A DNA stretch of 15,884 bases from an uncultured Clostridia bacterium. Lineage in GTDB: Bacteria > Bacillota > Clostridia > Oscillospirales > Acutalibacteraceae. The position numbers and the translations under genes were made by a program. This document shows, one piece after another, positions 1-6,511 of this stretch (its first letter is position 1; each line of letters starts with the position of its first letter). The DNA is taken from positions 1-15,884 of the forward strand of contig CAMOTT010000031.1 in NCBI GenBank assembly GCA_946626015.1, read 5' to 3'. The notes below the pieces were generated by a model. The model was not told the DNA's origin, made no database searches, and worked only from the letters and a program-made list of their open reading frames with translations.

Positions 1-2427
1 GATTACGCGGAGCCGATAATAATACTGCTCATAGTTGTCCTCAACGCCGTAGTGGGAGTGATACAGGAGAACCGGGCGGAGCGGGCTTTGGCGGAGCTGC
101 AAAAGCTGGCCTCGCCCACGGCCATAGTCATAAGAGACGGCAAAAAGAAAAAAATACCGGCGGAAAATCTGGTTCGCGGAGATCTGATGCTGCTCAACGC
201 AGGAGATCTTATACCGGCGGACGGGAGGCTCGTCTCCGCCGTGGGCTTCAAGACAAGGGAGAGCGCGCTGACAGGGGAATCCCTGCCTTGCGAAAAGTCC
301 GCCACAAAAATACTGCCGGAAAAAACTCCACTTGCGGAGCTGGAAAATATGGTTTTATCTTCTACCGTTGCCGTTGCCGGGCACGCCTCGGCCATAGTGA
401 CCCAAACCGGCATGGACACACAGGTGGGTAAAATAGCTAAAATGCTCAACGATGAATCCGCGCCCCAGACGCCCCTGCAAAAAAGGCTTGCCTTTGCGGG
501 TCGGGTGCTGGGCATCGGCGCGGTGGCCATTTGCGCCCTGATCTTCTTACTTGGAGTTATCAGAAAAAGCCCGATCATGGATAGCTTTATGCTCTCTGTG
601 AGCCTTGCTGTGGCGGCTATTCCGGAGGGTCTGCCTATGATAGTCACAGTGGTGCTTTCCATGGGCGTACAGAAGATGGCGAAAAGGAACGCCATAGTCA
701 GGAACCTGACCGCTGTGGAGGCTCTGGGCAGCGCCACGGTGATATGTTCGGATAAAACCGGCACCTTGACGCAGAATATTATGACCGTGACAAAGGTCTG
801 CTCCGCAGACGGTGAGCTTGAAATAAACGGCGAAAAAGCCAAAAGGCTTTTGAAAACCGCTGCTCTGTGCTGCAACTCCACAGTAGCGGGCAAAGGGCTT
901 AAAAGGGTGGTTAGCGGAGAGCCTACCGAGAACGCAATAGTCTCCGCCGCGCTGGATGGGGAGGGTCAGGATGGAACGTCAAACCCTTCGGTCAAAAGGC
1001 TGAGGGAGATACCCTTCAGCTCAGAGCGAAAACTGATGACTGTTGTTTGCCGGCAGGGCGGGGAGCTTTTACAGGTCACCAAAGGCGCCCCGGACGTTTT
1101 GCTGAAACGCTGTGCTAAATATGAGCTGAACGGCGAGGCTGTTCCCCTTGCCTCCGGGAAGCTCAATTCAATAATGGCCTGCAACAACAGGCTGGCAAAC
1201 GATGCTTTGCGTGTCATCGGTGTGGCTTACCGAAAATTGTCCTCGGCGGATGAAATGGAAGAAAAGGGGCTGACCTTTATCGGACTCGTCGGTATGACCG
1301 ATCCGCCCAGAAAGGAGGCTCTGCCCGCGGTGGAAACCTGCAAGGGCGCCGGGATAATACCGGTGATGATAACCGGGGATCACATCGTTACGGCAAAGGC
1401 TGTCGCCAAAAAGCTTAAAATATCTGATGAAAACAGTACCGCCGTTACGGGGGCGGAGATCGACAGGATGTCCTTTGAGGAGTTAAAGAAATGCACCGAA
1501 ACCTGCCGGGTGTTTGCCCGGGTGACGCCGGAGCACAAGGTCAGGATAGTCAAGGCCTTCCAAAGCCGGGGGATGACCGCCGCCATGACGGGAGACGGGG
1601 TAAACGATGCCCCTGCGTTAAAGGCGGCCGATATAGGCTGCGCCATGGGGCGGAGCGGTACGGACGTTGCAAAGGGCGCGGCGGATATAATACTCACCGA
1701 CGACAACTTTGCGACCATAGTCAACGCCGTTGCCCGGGGCAGGGGAATATACGATAATATAAAAAAGGTGATACATTTTCTGCTCAGCTGCAATATAGGA
1801 GAAATACTTATTATTTTAGCGGCAACCCTTGCGGGTATGCCGGCGCCCCTTTTGCCCGTTCAGCTTTTGTGGGTCAACCTTGTTACAGACGCCCTGCCGG
1901 CAATGGCTCTGGGGGTGGAAAGGCTTGACAGGGATATTATGAAGCGAAAACCAATACCCCGGTCGGAGAGTCTGTTCGCCAACGGCTTGGGGCTGAATAT
2001 AGTCCTTGAGGGCGTATTTATGGGGGCAATAACCCTGCTCGCTTACTCCTTGGGGCTTTACGTTTTTGGGGGACTTGAGGCCGCCCGGACAATGGCCTTT
2101 GCAACGCTGAGCCTGAGCGAGATAGTCCACGCCAACAATATGCGGTCGGAACACTCATTGTTCAAGATAGGCTTTTTTACAAACAAAAAGATGCTGGGCG
2201 CCACGCTGATATGCTCGGCCATGCAAATAGCAGTTGTAGCTTTTCCGTCACTTAACCCGATGTTTGGCACAGTCACGCTCAACGGGGCGCAATGGCTTGC
2301 GGTTGCAGCCTTATCCCTGCTGCCGCTGACGGTGTTTGAAATAGAAAAGACGGCAAAGTCAATAAAACTTCGCCGCGGCAAATCGGGGGAAAGGCTGAAA
2401 CTGAGCGGCTCAAATACCGCCGCCTGA
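1..2427 (+). CDS. P-type (P2A) calcium-transporting ATPase, 5' end outside window
   Basis: This membrane pump uses ATP, through an aspartyl-phosphate intermediate, to export cations, most likely Ca2+. The reading frame is open from base 1, so the start lies upstream; 808 residues are visible, beginning in transmembrane helix 2, and roughly 75-90 N-terminal residues are missing by comparison with the family. Counting codons from base 1: the actuator-loop TGES is at 91-94, PEGLP of helix M4 at 208-212, the phosphorylated Asp of DKTGTLT at 251, and the hinge motif TGDGVNDAP begins at 530. Residues matching both Ca2+ sites of animal SERCA pumps appear present by eye: E209, N598, E601, N626, T629, D630 and E707. 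The C-terminus has the usual M5-M10 hydrophobic segments. It ends 1 nt from the convergent rfbD. The ion is inferred; related P2 pumps could carry Mn2+ or other cations. Confidence 0.93.
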   Translation, partial: DYAEPIIILLIVVLNAVVGVIQENRAERALAELQKLASPTAIVIRDGKKKKIPAENLVRGDLMLLNAGDLIPADGRLVSAVGFKTRESALTGESLPCEKSATKILPEKTPLAELENMVLSSTVAVAGHASAIVTQTGMDTQVGKIAKMLNDESAPQTPLQKRLAFAGRVLGIGAVAICALIFLLGVIRKSPIMDSFMLSVSLAVAAIPEGLPMIVTVVLSMGVQKMAKRNAIVRNLTAVEALGSATVICSDKTGTLTQNIMTVTKVCSADGELEINGEKAKRLLKTAALCCNSTVAGKGLKRVVSGEPTENAIVSAALDGEGQDGTSNPSVKRLREIPFSSERKLMTVVCRQGGELLQVTKGAPDVLLKRCAKYELNGEAVPLASGKLNSIMACNNRLANDALRVIGVAYRKLSSADEMEEKGLTFIGLVGMTDPPRKEALPAVETCKGAGIIPVMITGDHIVTAKAVAKKLKISDENSTAVTGAEIDRMSFEELKKCTETCRVFARVTPEHKVRIVKAFQSRGMTAAMTGDGVNDAPALKAADIGCAMGRSGTDVAKGAADIILTDDNFATIVNAVARGRGIYDNIKKVIHFLLSCNIGEILIILAATLAGMPAPLLPVQLLWVNLVTDALPAMALGVERLDRDIMKRKPIPRSESLFANGLGLNIVLEGVFMGAITLLAYSLGLYVFGGLEAARTMAFATLSLSEIVHANNMRSEHSLFKIGFFTNKKMLGATLICSAMQIAVVAFPSLNPMFGTVTLNGAQWLAVAALSLLPLTVFEIEKTAKSIKLRRGKSGERLKLSGSNTAA

Positions 2428-2428
2428 T

Positions 2429-3274
2429 TTACAGGGTCTGCAAATATCTTTGCAGGGCGTTCTGCCAGGAGGGCAGCCGCTCAAAGTCATTCTCATCAAG
2501 AGAGACCTTCGACAGCCGTGAATTCTTCGGACGAACAGCCGGGGCGTTATAATCCTCGGAGGTGATATCGTTTACCTTGACGGACAAACCGGCAAGGTGC
2601 ATGATCTCCCGGGCAAAATCGGCCCAGGAGCAATAGCCCTCGTTGGTGACGTGGTAGATGCCGTATTTCTCAGTGACTATCATATCGCAAATGCTTTTGG
2701 CAAGATCACGGGTATAGGTAGGGGAACCCACCTGATCGCAGACCACGTTCAGCTCCTGATGACTGCCATCGCTTGCCATCCTGTACATGGTCTTTACAAA
2801 ATTGCTGCCGTGTTCACCAAAGACCCATGAGGTGCGCACGATAAAGTGCTTTTTGACGTTTTCCAGCACAGCGGTTTCCCCGGCCAGCTTTGACTCGCCG
2901 TAAACGTTAAGGGGAGCTTTCGGGGCGTCGGTCTGGATCATTCGGGTACCGTTGTTGCCGAAAACGTAGTCGGTGCTGATATACATGAGCTTGCAATCCA
3001 GCTCACGGCAGATCTTCGCTATGTTTTCCGTGCCCTTGGCGTTTATATCCATGCACAGCTCTTTTTCGGTCTCCGCCTTGTCAACGGCAGTGTAGGCGGC
3101 GCAGTGGATAACTCCCTCGGGAGCGCAGGCCGCAATGAAATCTCTTGCCTGTTCAAAATTACATATGTCAAAATCCGCCATATCCACACCTTTGCAGGGA
3201 ATATGACGGGTTTCCAATTCTCTTAAAACATCGTAGCCAAGTTGGCCGTTGGCTCCGGTCACAAGTATTTGCAT
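2429..3274 (-). CDS. rfbD: dTDP-4-dehydrorhamnose reductase
   Basis: This enzyme catalyses the last step of dTDP-L-rhamnose synthesis, the NAD(P)H-dependent reduction of dTDP-4-keto-L-rhamnose; the product feeds surface polysaccharide assembly. The 281-residue protein has the normal family length. It shows an N-terminal Rossmann motif GANGQLG at residues 7-13, STDYVF starting at S100, and the short-chain dehydrogenase Tyr-x-x-x-Lys pair as YGESK (Y125, K129). The start is ATG, with a GAGGT ribosome binding site inside the last codons of rfbC, only 4 nt upstream, so translation is probably coupled. It is the last gene of the rfbACD operon. No intrinsic terminator separates its end from the convergent ATPase gene. 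Confidence 0.95.
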   Translation of the reverse strand: MQILVTGANGQLGYDVLRELETRHIPCKGVDMADFDICNFEQARDFIAACAPEGVIHCAAYTAVDKAETEKELCMDINAKGTENIAKICRELDCKLMYISTDYVFGNNGTRMIQTDAPKAPLNVYGESKLAGETAVLENVKKHFIVRTSWVFGEHGSNFVKTMYRMASDGSHQELNVVCDQVGSPTYTRDLAKSICDMIVTEKYGIYHVTNEGYCSWADFAREIMHLAGLSVKVNDITSEDYNAPAVRPKNSRLSKVSLDENDFERLPSWQNALQRYLQTL

Positions 3275-3278
3275 AGGA

Positions 3279-3836
3279 TTACCTCTGATATGTGAATTCC
3301 ACGCCGCTGTCAGCCAGCAGGGGGGCGCTCAGATCCTTGTCCGACATTATGGGAGCCTCAACGCCCCAGTCCACACCTATGGCCGGATCGTTGAATTTTA
3401 CGCTTCTGTCGTGTTCGGGGGAATAGTATTCATCGACCTTGTAAAGGATCTCAACGTCGGGTGTCAGGGTGACGAAGCCGTGGAGGAACCCTTTTGGCAG
3501 GAACAGCATATGCTTGTTCTGCCCGCTCAGCTCCACACCGATCCATTGCATATAGGTGGGGGAGCCTTTTCTTATATCCACCGCCACGTCCTTGATAGCG
3601 CCCTTAGTGCAGGTGACAAGCTTTGCCTGCGCCATGGGCTCAAGCTGGCAATGGAGCCCTCTCACGGTGCCGGCCTCTGCGGAAAACGAGCGGTTATCCT
3701 GCACGAAATCCGCAGCTATCCCCAAGGCCTCCAGCTTCTTCCGGGAATATGATTCGTAAAACCATCCTCGGTTGTCTCCGAACACCTGCGGCTCGATTAT
3801 CAGAACACCGTCCAGCTTAGTTTTTGTTGCCTTCAA
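3279..3836 (-). CDS. rfbC: dTDP-4-dehydrorhamnose 3,5-epimerase
   Basis: A cytosolic epimerase that inverts C3 and C5 of dTDP-4-keto-6-deoxyglucose, the third step of dTDP-L-rhamnose synthesis. The 185-residue cupin protein has the family motifs DNRGWFYESY near residue 21, RGLHCQ containing the expected catalytic base H62, K72, a second histidine in FLHGF (H119), and Y132 in the position of the family's general acid. The start is TTG: no in-frame ATG lies nearby, and a GGAG ribosome binding site sits about 10 nt upstream. It lies 14 nt after rfbA and 4 nt before rfbD, in the same operon. Confidence 0.95.
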   Translation of the reverse strand: MKATKTKLDGVLIIEPQVFGDNRGWFYESYSRKKLEALGIAADFVQDNRSFSAEAGTVRGLHCQLEPMAQAKLVTCTKGAIKDVAVDIRKGSPTYMQWIGVELSGQNKHMLFLPKGFLHGFVTLTPDVEILYKVDEYYSPEHDRSVKFNDPAIGVDWGVEAPIMSDKDLSAPLLADSGVEFTYQR

Positions 3837-3850
3837 CAGAGAACATCTCC

Positions 3851-4783
3851 TTATACGTCTTCGTCCTCAATGCCCCAGCGAGGTCTGTGGTCGCCGGGAT
3901 TGATACCGTAGAGTATCTTGCCCTCGCTGACACGGAGCAGATGCTTGCCGTAGTCGGAGTTGCCGTATTTCTCCGCGGATTTTATCAGATTTTTCTTTGT
4001 TATCCAGCGCATATTGTAGGCGATCTCCTCCGGCGCGGAGATCTTGATGCCCTGCAGGTGCTCCACGGTGCGGACGAAATTGGCCGCGTCCGTGAGATTG
4101 TCCACAGTGCCGGTATCAAGCCAGGCGTAGCCTCTGCCCAAAAGCCGGATGTCCAGATCGTTGTTTTTGAGATAGATGCGGTTGATATCGGTGATCTCCA
4201 GCTCTCCGCGTTTGGAGGGCTTAAGGGACTTTGCGTATTCAACAACACGGTTGTCGTAAAAATAAAGCCCGGTGACCGCATAGTTTGATTTGGGGCGCTT
4301 CGGTTTTTCCACTATCGAGATAGGCACGTTGTTTTTGTCGAACTCAATAACGCCGAAGCTCTCCGGGTGATCCACATAGTAGCCGAAGATAGTCGCCTTG
4401 TTGACGTTTTTTGCCGCCTGCCTCAGAAGGTGACCCAACCCGTTGCCGTAAAAAATATTATCACCCAGAACCATTGCCACGCTGTCGTCACCGATGAAAT
4501 CCTCACCGATGATGAACGCCTGCGCCAGACCCTCCGGTCTGTCCTGCACGGCGTAGGAAAGCTTCAGCCCGAACTGGCTGCCGCTGCCCATCAAGGCCTG
4601 AAATTTCGGGGTATCTTCTTTTGTTGATATAATAAGTATCTCCCTGATCCCTGCCAGCATAAGAGTGGAGAGGGGATAGTAGATCATTGGTTTGTCGTAA
4701 ACCGGCAGGAGCTGTTTACTGGTGACCAAAGTAAGGGGATAAAGCCTGGTGCCGGAACCTCCTGCTAAAATGATGCCTTTCAA
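3851..4783 (-). CDS. rfbA: glucose-1-phosphate thymidylyltransferase
   Basis: This enzyme makes dTDP-glucose from glucose-1-phosphate and dTTP, the first committed step towards dTDP-rhamnose. The protein opens with the nucleotidyltransferase signature GGSGTRLYP at residues 8-16, followed by TSKQLLPVYDKPM. The downstream motifs VLGDNIFYG, IVEKPKRPKSNYAVTGLYFY and AWLDTGT are all typical of RmlA. At 310 residues it is about 20 longer than many family members, because of a C-terminal tail ending in an acidic EDEDV. The start codon is TTG, with a G-rich but imperfect ribosome binding site; translation from it begins exactly at the family's usual N-terminus. It leads the rfbA-rfbC-rfbD operon behind the promoter at 4843-4871. 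The dehydratase gene rfbB is not in this window. Confidence 0.95.
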   Translation of the reverse strand: MKGIILAGGSGTRLYPLTLVTSKQLLPVYDKPMIYYPLSTLMLAGIREILIISTKEDTPKFQALMGSGSQFGLKLSYAVQDRPEGLAQAFIIGEDFIGDDSVAMVLGDNIFYGNGLGHLLRQAAKNVNKATIFGYYVDHPESFGVIEFDKNNVPISIVEKPKRPKSNYAVTGLYFYDNRVVEYAKSLKPSKRGELEITDINRIYLKNNDLDIRLLGRGYAWLDTGTVDNLTDAANFVRTVEHLQGIKISAPEEIAYNMRWITKKNLIKSAEKYGNSDYGKHLLRVSEGKILYGINPGDHRPRWGIEDEDV

Positions 4784-4842
4784 ATTTCACACCACTTTCT
4801 TAAAGGTAATAATTGCACAAAATGCCTAAATTACACATCCAT

Positions 4843-4871
4843 ATCATAGCAGATGTTTACCGATATGTCAA
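4843..4871 (-). promoter_or_regulatory. sigma-A promoter of rfbACD
   Basis: Read on the minus strand, TTGACA (4871-4866) is followed by a 17-bp spacer and TATGAT (4848-4843). This is a near-consensus vegetative promoter. It would give a leader of about 50 nt before the TTG start of rfbA, in which no riboswitch-like fold is evident. Confidence 0.85.
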
Positions 4872-4996
4872 TTCAATTTTGCTGGTCACTCGATTCACAG
4901 TTATATTTATGCGATGACAGGACGCTTTAAGTACCCCTTTGAGGCTGACTCTCTAACGTTTCCGGAGCCGCGAACGGCGGAGCAAAATAAAAAACA

Positions 4997-5025
4997 TTGC
5001 AAGCGAGCTTGATTTTGTATATAAT
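4997..5025 (+). promoter_or_regulatory. sigma-A promoter of the small secreted protein
   Basis: TTGCAA at 4997-5002, a 17-bp spacer, and a perfect TATAAT at 5020-5025. The start codon follows about 30 nt later with a GGGGAGG ribosome binding site at 5042-5048. The gene is therefore expected to be transcribed alone and well translated. Confidence 0.85.
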
Positions 5026-5056
5026 AGAAACATAAAAATATGGGGAGGCATAAACA

Positions 5057-5401
5057 ATGAAAAAAACAAAGAAATTTATCTCCGCGGCGCTGGCTGCCCT
5101 GATGATTTTTATTGCGGCATTTCCTGCGGCGGCAGGCTCAAAGGGCTATGCCTGCGGCAATACGGCGTGCGTAAAGGTCTGCGCGGACGAGGCGGAGAAA
5201 CAGGATGCGCAGGAGCCCGTGGTTTGCGATCACGTTGACGAGGACATGGACGGCAACTGCGACAATTGCGGAGAAGCTGTGAGAAAGAGCGACTCATTAA
5301 CGGCTGCCCTGCTAAAGCTGCTTAACTTCTTTGAGCGCATTTTCAGGAAGATCTATGCGGCGGCCCTTGCGTTTATAGTAGACAATATCGGCAAGCAATA
5401 A
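5057..5401 (+). CDS. small secreted Cys/Asp-rich protein of unknown function
   Basis: The function is not recognised. The 114-residue product has a clear signal peptide: a Lys-rich start, a hydrophobic core at residues 8-22, and a likely signal peptidase site after AFPAAA (about residue 26). The mature part has five cysteines: C33, C38, C42 and the pair C68/C71, plus C57 near H59. Residues 57-72 form a C-x-H-x(8)-C-x-x-C-G module whose middle (DEDMDGNCD) resembles a short Asp-rich calcium loop; modules of this C-x-H ... DG-x-C-D-x-C-G kind recur in secreted proteins of Clostridia. Residues 79-112 form a hydrophobic/basic amphipathic helix (LLKLLNFFERIFRKIY) that could bind membrane. It has its own promoter and a strong ribosome binding site and is apparently monocistronic. 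Metal binding and a membrane or wall location are inference. Confidence 0.8.
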   Translation: MKKTKKFISAALAALMIFIAAFPAAAGSKGYACGNTACVKVCADEAEKQDAQEPVVCDHVDEDMDGNCDNCGEAVRKSDSLTAALLKLLNFFERIFRKIYAAALAFIVDNIGKQ

Positions 5402-5415
5402 AATAAAAAATCCGT

Positions 5416-5443
5416 GGCAGGCTGAGTTTAAACTTTGCCTGCC
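5416..5443 (-). terminator. hairpin with minus-strand U tract
   Basis: GGCAGGC (5416-5422) pairs with GCCTGCC (5437-5443), and the loop contains the palindrome AGTTTAAACT. No T run follows on the plus strand. On the minus strand the stem is followed, after 5 nt, by six Ts and further T-rich sequence. It therefore looks more like a minus-strand terminator than one for the adjacent plus-strand gene, although it may serve both. Confidence 0.5.
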
Positions 5444-5481
5444 CTTATGTATGAAAAGGGGTTGACGCATTTAGATGAAGA

Positions 5482-5539
5482 CACCGTTTTCTTCGTCCGA
5501 CAGGCGTATGCAGATACTCCGGAGGGCGAAAAAACGGTG
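5482..5539. repeat. long imperfect inverted repeat
   Basis: Bases 5482-5498 pair with 5524-5539 to give about 16 base pairs, starting CACCGTTTT/AAAACGGTG, with one bulged C (5491) and one G-T pair. The terminal loop holds a further GTAT/ATAC mini-stem (5506-5517). No T run follows directly on either strand, so it is not a typical terminator. It could be a structured RNA element or the remnant of a small palindromic repeat. Confidence 0.6.
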
Positions 5540-5594
5540 AAAAAATAAATAATTTTTACTGTCATAACAAATATTTTGAATCTATATGCAAGTA

Positions 5595-5639
5595 AAAAGA
5601 GCTTCTTTTCTGAAAAATTTTCGGAAGAGAAACTCTTTT
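5595..5639. terminator. bidirectional intrinsic terminator
   Basis: A very long hairpin: AAAAGAG (5595-5601) pairs with CTCTTTT (5633-5639), and inside it 14 continuous pairs, including G-T, join 5603-5616 with 5618-5631. T-rich sequence flanks it in both reading directions. It lies 53 nt past the stop of the coiled-coil gene and most plausibly ends the rsmD-coaD operon, and may also stop plus-strand transcripts. Confidence 0.75.
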
Positions 5640-5692
5640 CATTTATTTATTTTTGTTATTCGCTAAATGCGACAGCCCCAAGTTTTGCCTGT

Positions 5693-6484
5693 TCATTTGT
5701 TTGAGCCGGACTGCGGGGGCTGATTTACAGTGTTCTTGCCGAGGGAGGCGCGGAGCGACTGCTTAACGTCTCGCACCTCGTTAAGGCCTATGGCGAGGGC
5801 GTTCTCGGTGCTGCTGATAATGTTCTCCGCAAAGGCGCTGGCGGCGGAACGGAGATCGTTTGCCCATCTGTTGGCGTCCTCAAGGGTCTTTTCCGCATTT
5901 GCCTGGGCGTCTGATATGTATTTGTCACCCTTGATCTTTGCGTTGTTCATAATGGCGTTGGCGTCCGCTACTGCCTGCTCCTTGACGCTGGAAGCGTAAT
6001 TTTCAGCGTCTGTCTTAAGATTGCTGGCAAAAAGGTTTGCCTCATTCGTGACCTTCTCGGCGTAAAGCTTAGCCTGCTTGACAACTTCACTCTCGGAGAT
6101 TATGGCGTCCGCCTTCTCCTGAGCCTGTTTGATTATATTGTCTCTGTCGCTTTCCGCGTTCTGCGTGATGCGGCTTGCGTACTCGTTGGCTTTGGTGGTA
6201 AGGTCACGCACACGCTCCTCCGCCTTGAGGAGCGCCTCTTTGGAATACTCCTCAGCGTCCTCACGGGTAGCTCTTGCCTCGATCTGAGCGTCCTCGATGA
6301 TCTTGTCCTTATCCTCAACGATGTGACGCGCCGCCTCGATCTCATCCGGGAAATTCAGGCGGATATCCTGCAAACAGCTGCGCAGAGCTTTGGCGTCAAT
6401 GGCGGTCCTGCCGAAAACACCTGTACCGGAATCAATAATATCCTCGATCTGTTCCAATAAATCTTCTACGTTACTAACGGACAT
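5693..6484 (-). CDS. hendecad-repeat coiled-coil protein encoded downstream of coaD
   Basis: A 263-residue, soluble, nearly all-helical protein of unknown function. Residues 1-54 form a predicted head, containing a DSGTGVFG turn. From residue 55 to 247 the sequence falls into 11-residue repeats, most beginning with Ala: Ala at 66, 77, 88, 99, 110 and 121, a 6-residue shift (132-137), then Ala at 138, 149, 160, 171, 182, 193, 204 and 215. Several repeats carry an aromatic residue at the fourth position (Y80, Y102, Y141, F152, Y163, W207, F218). Such hendecads favour right-handed or parallel helical bundles, as in the peripheral stalks of rotary ATPases. The tail (248-263) is Gln/Pro/Ser-rich and disordered. 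No signal peptide or transmembrane helix is seen. The start is ATG, 27 nt after coaD in the same operon. Similar genes are often labelled ATPase or DivIVA-like, but no ATP-binding motif is visible. A scaffold role is inference. Confidence 0.85.
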   Translation of the reverse strand: MSVSNVEDLLEQIEDIIDSGTGVFGRTAIDAKALRSCLQDIRLNFPDEIEAARHIVEDKDKIIEDAQIEARATREDAEEYSKEALLKAEERVRDLTTKANEYASRITQNAESDRDNIIKQAQEKADAIISESEVVKQAKLYAEKVTNEANLFASNLKTDAENYASSVKEQAVADANAIMNNAKIKGDKYISDAQANAEKTLEDANRWANDLRSAASAFAENIISSTENALAIGLNEVRDVKQSLRASLGKNTVNQPPQSGSNK

Positions 6485-6511
6485 AATTCAACACCCTTTC
6501 ATTTTCTAATC

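Larger units (their letters stand above)
4784..5056. other. divergent intergenic region between rfbA and the secreted-protein gene
   Basis: The region holds the two divergent promoters given separately. Between them (about 4872-4990) is a stretch with no open frame I can support. It contains a GC-rich patch near 4961-4981 with a small GCCG-CGAA-CGGC hairpin. I recognise no operator or RNA element there. Confidence 0.5.
5402..5692. other. structured intergenic region between convergent genes
   Basis: No confident gene is seen here. The region carries three separate inverted repeats: 5416-5443, 5482-5539 and 5595-5639. A 33-codon ATG-to-TAA frame (5447-5548, +) spans the middle repeat but has no ribosome binding site, so I do not call it. 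Sequence outside the repeats is A/T-rich. Confidence 0.6.

Noticed and set aside
3..893. 296-codon open frame antisense to the ATPase gene
   Set aside because: It is a shadow of the P-type ATPase; the product is Ser/Thr/Ala-rich with no domain signature.
5693..6484. Calling the coaD-linked protein an ATPase or DivIVA
   Set aside because: No Walker or other nucleotide-binding motif is present, and the repeat is 11 residues, not the heptads typical of DivIVA. The name is left open.
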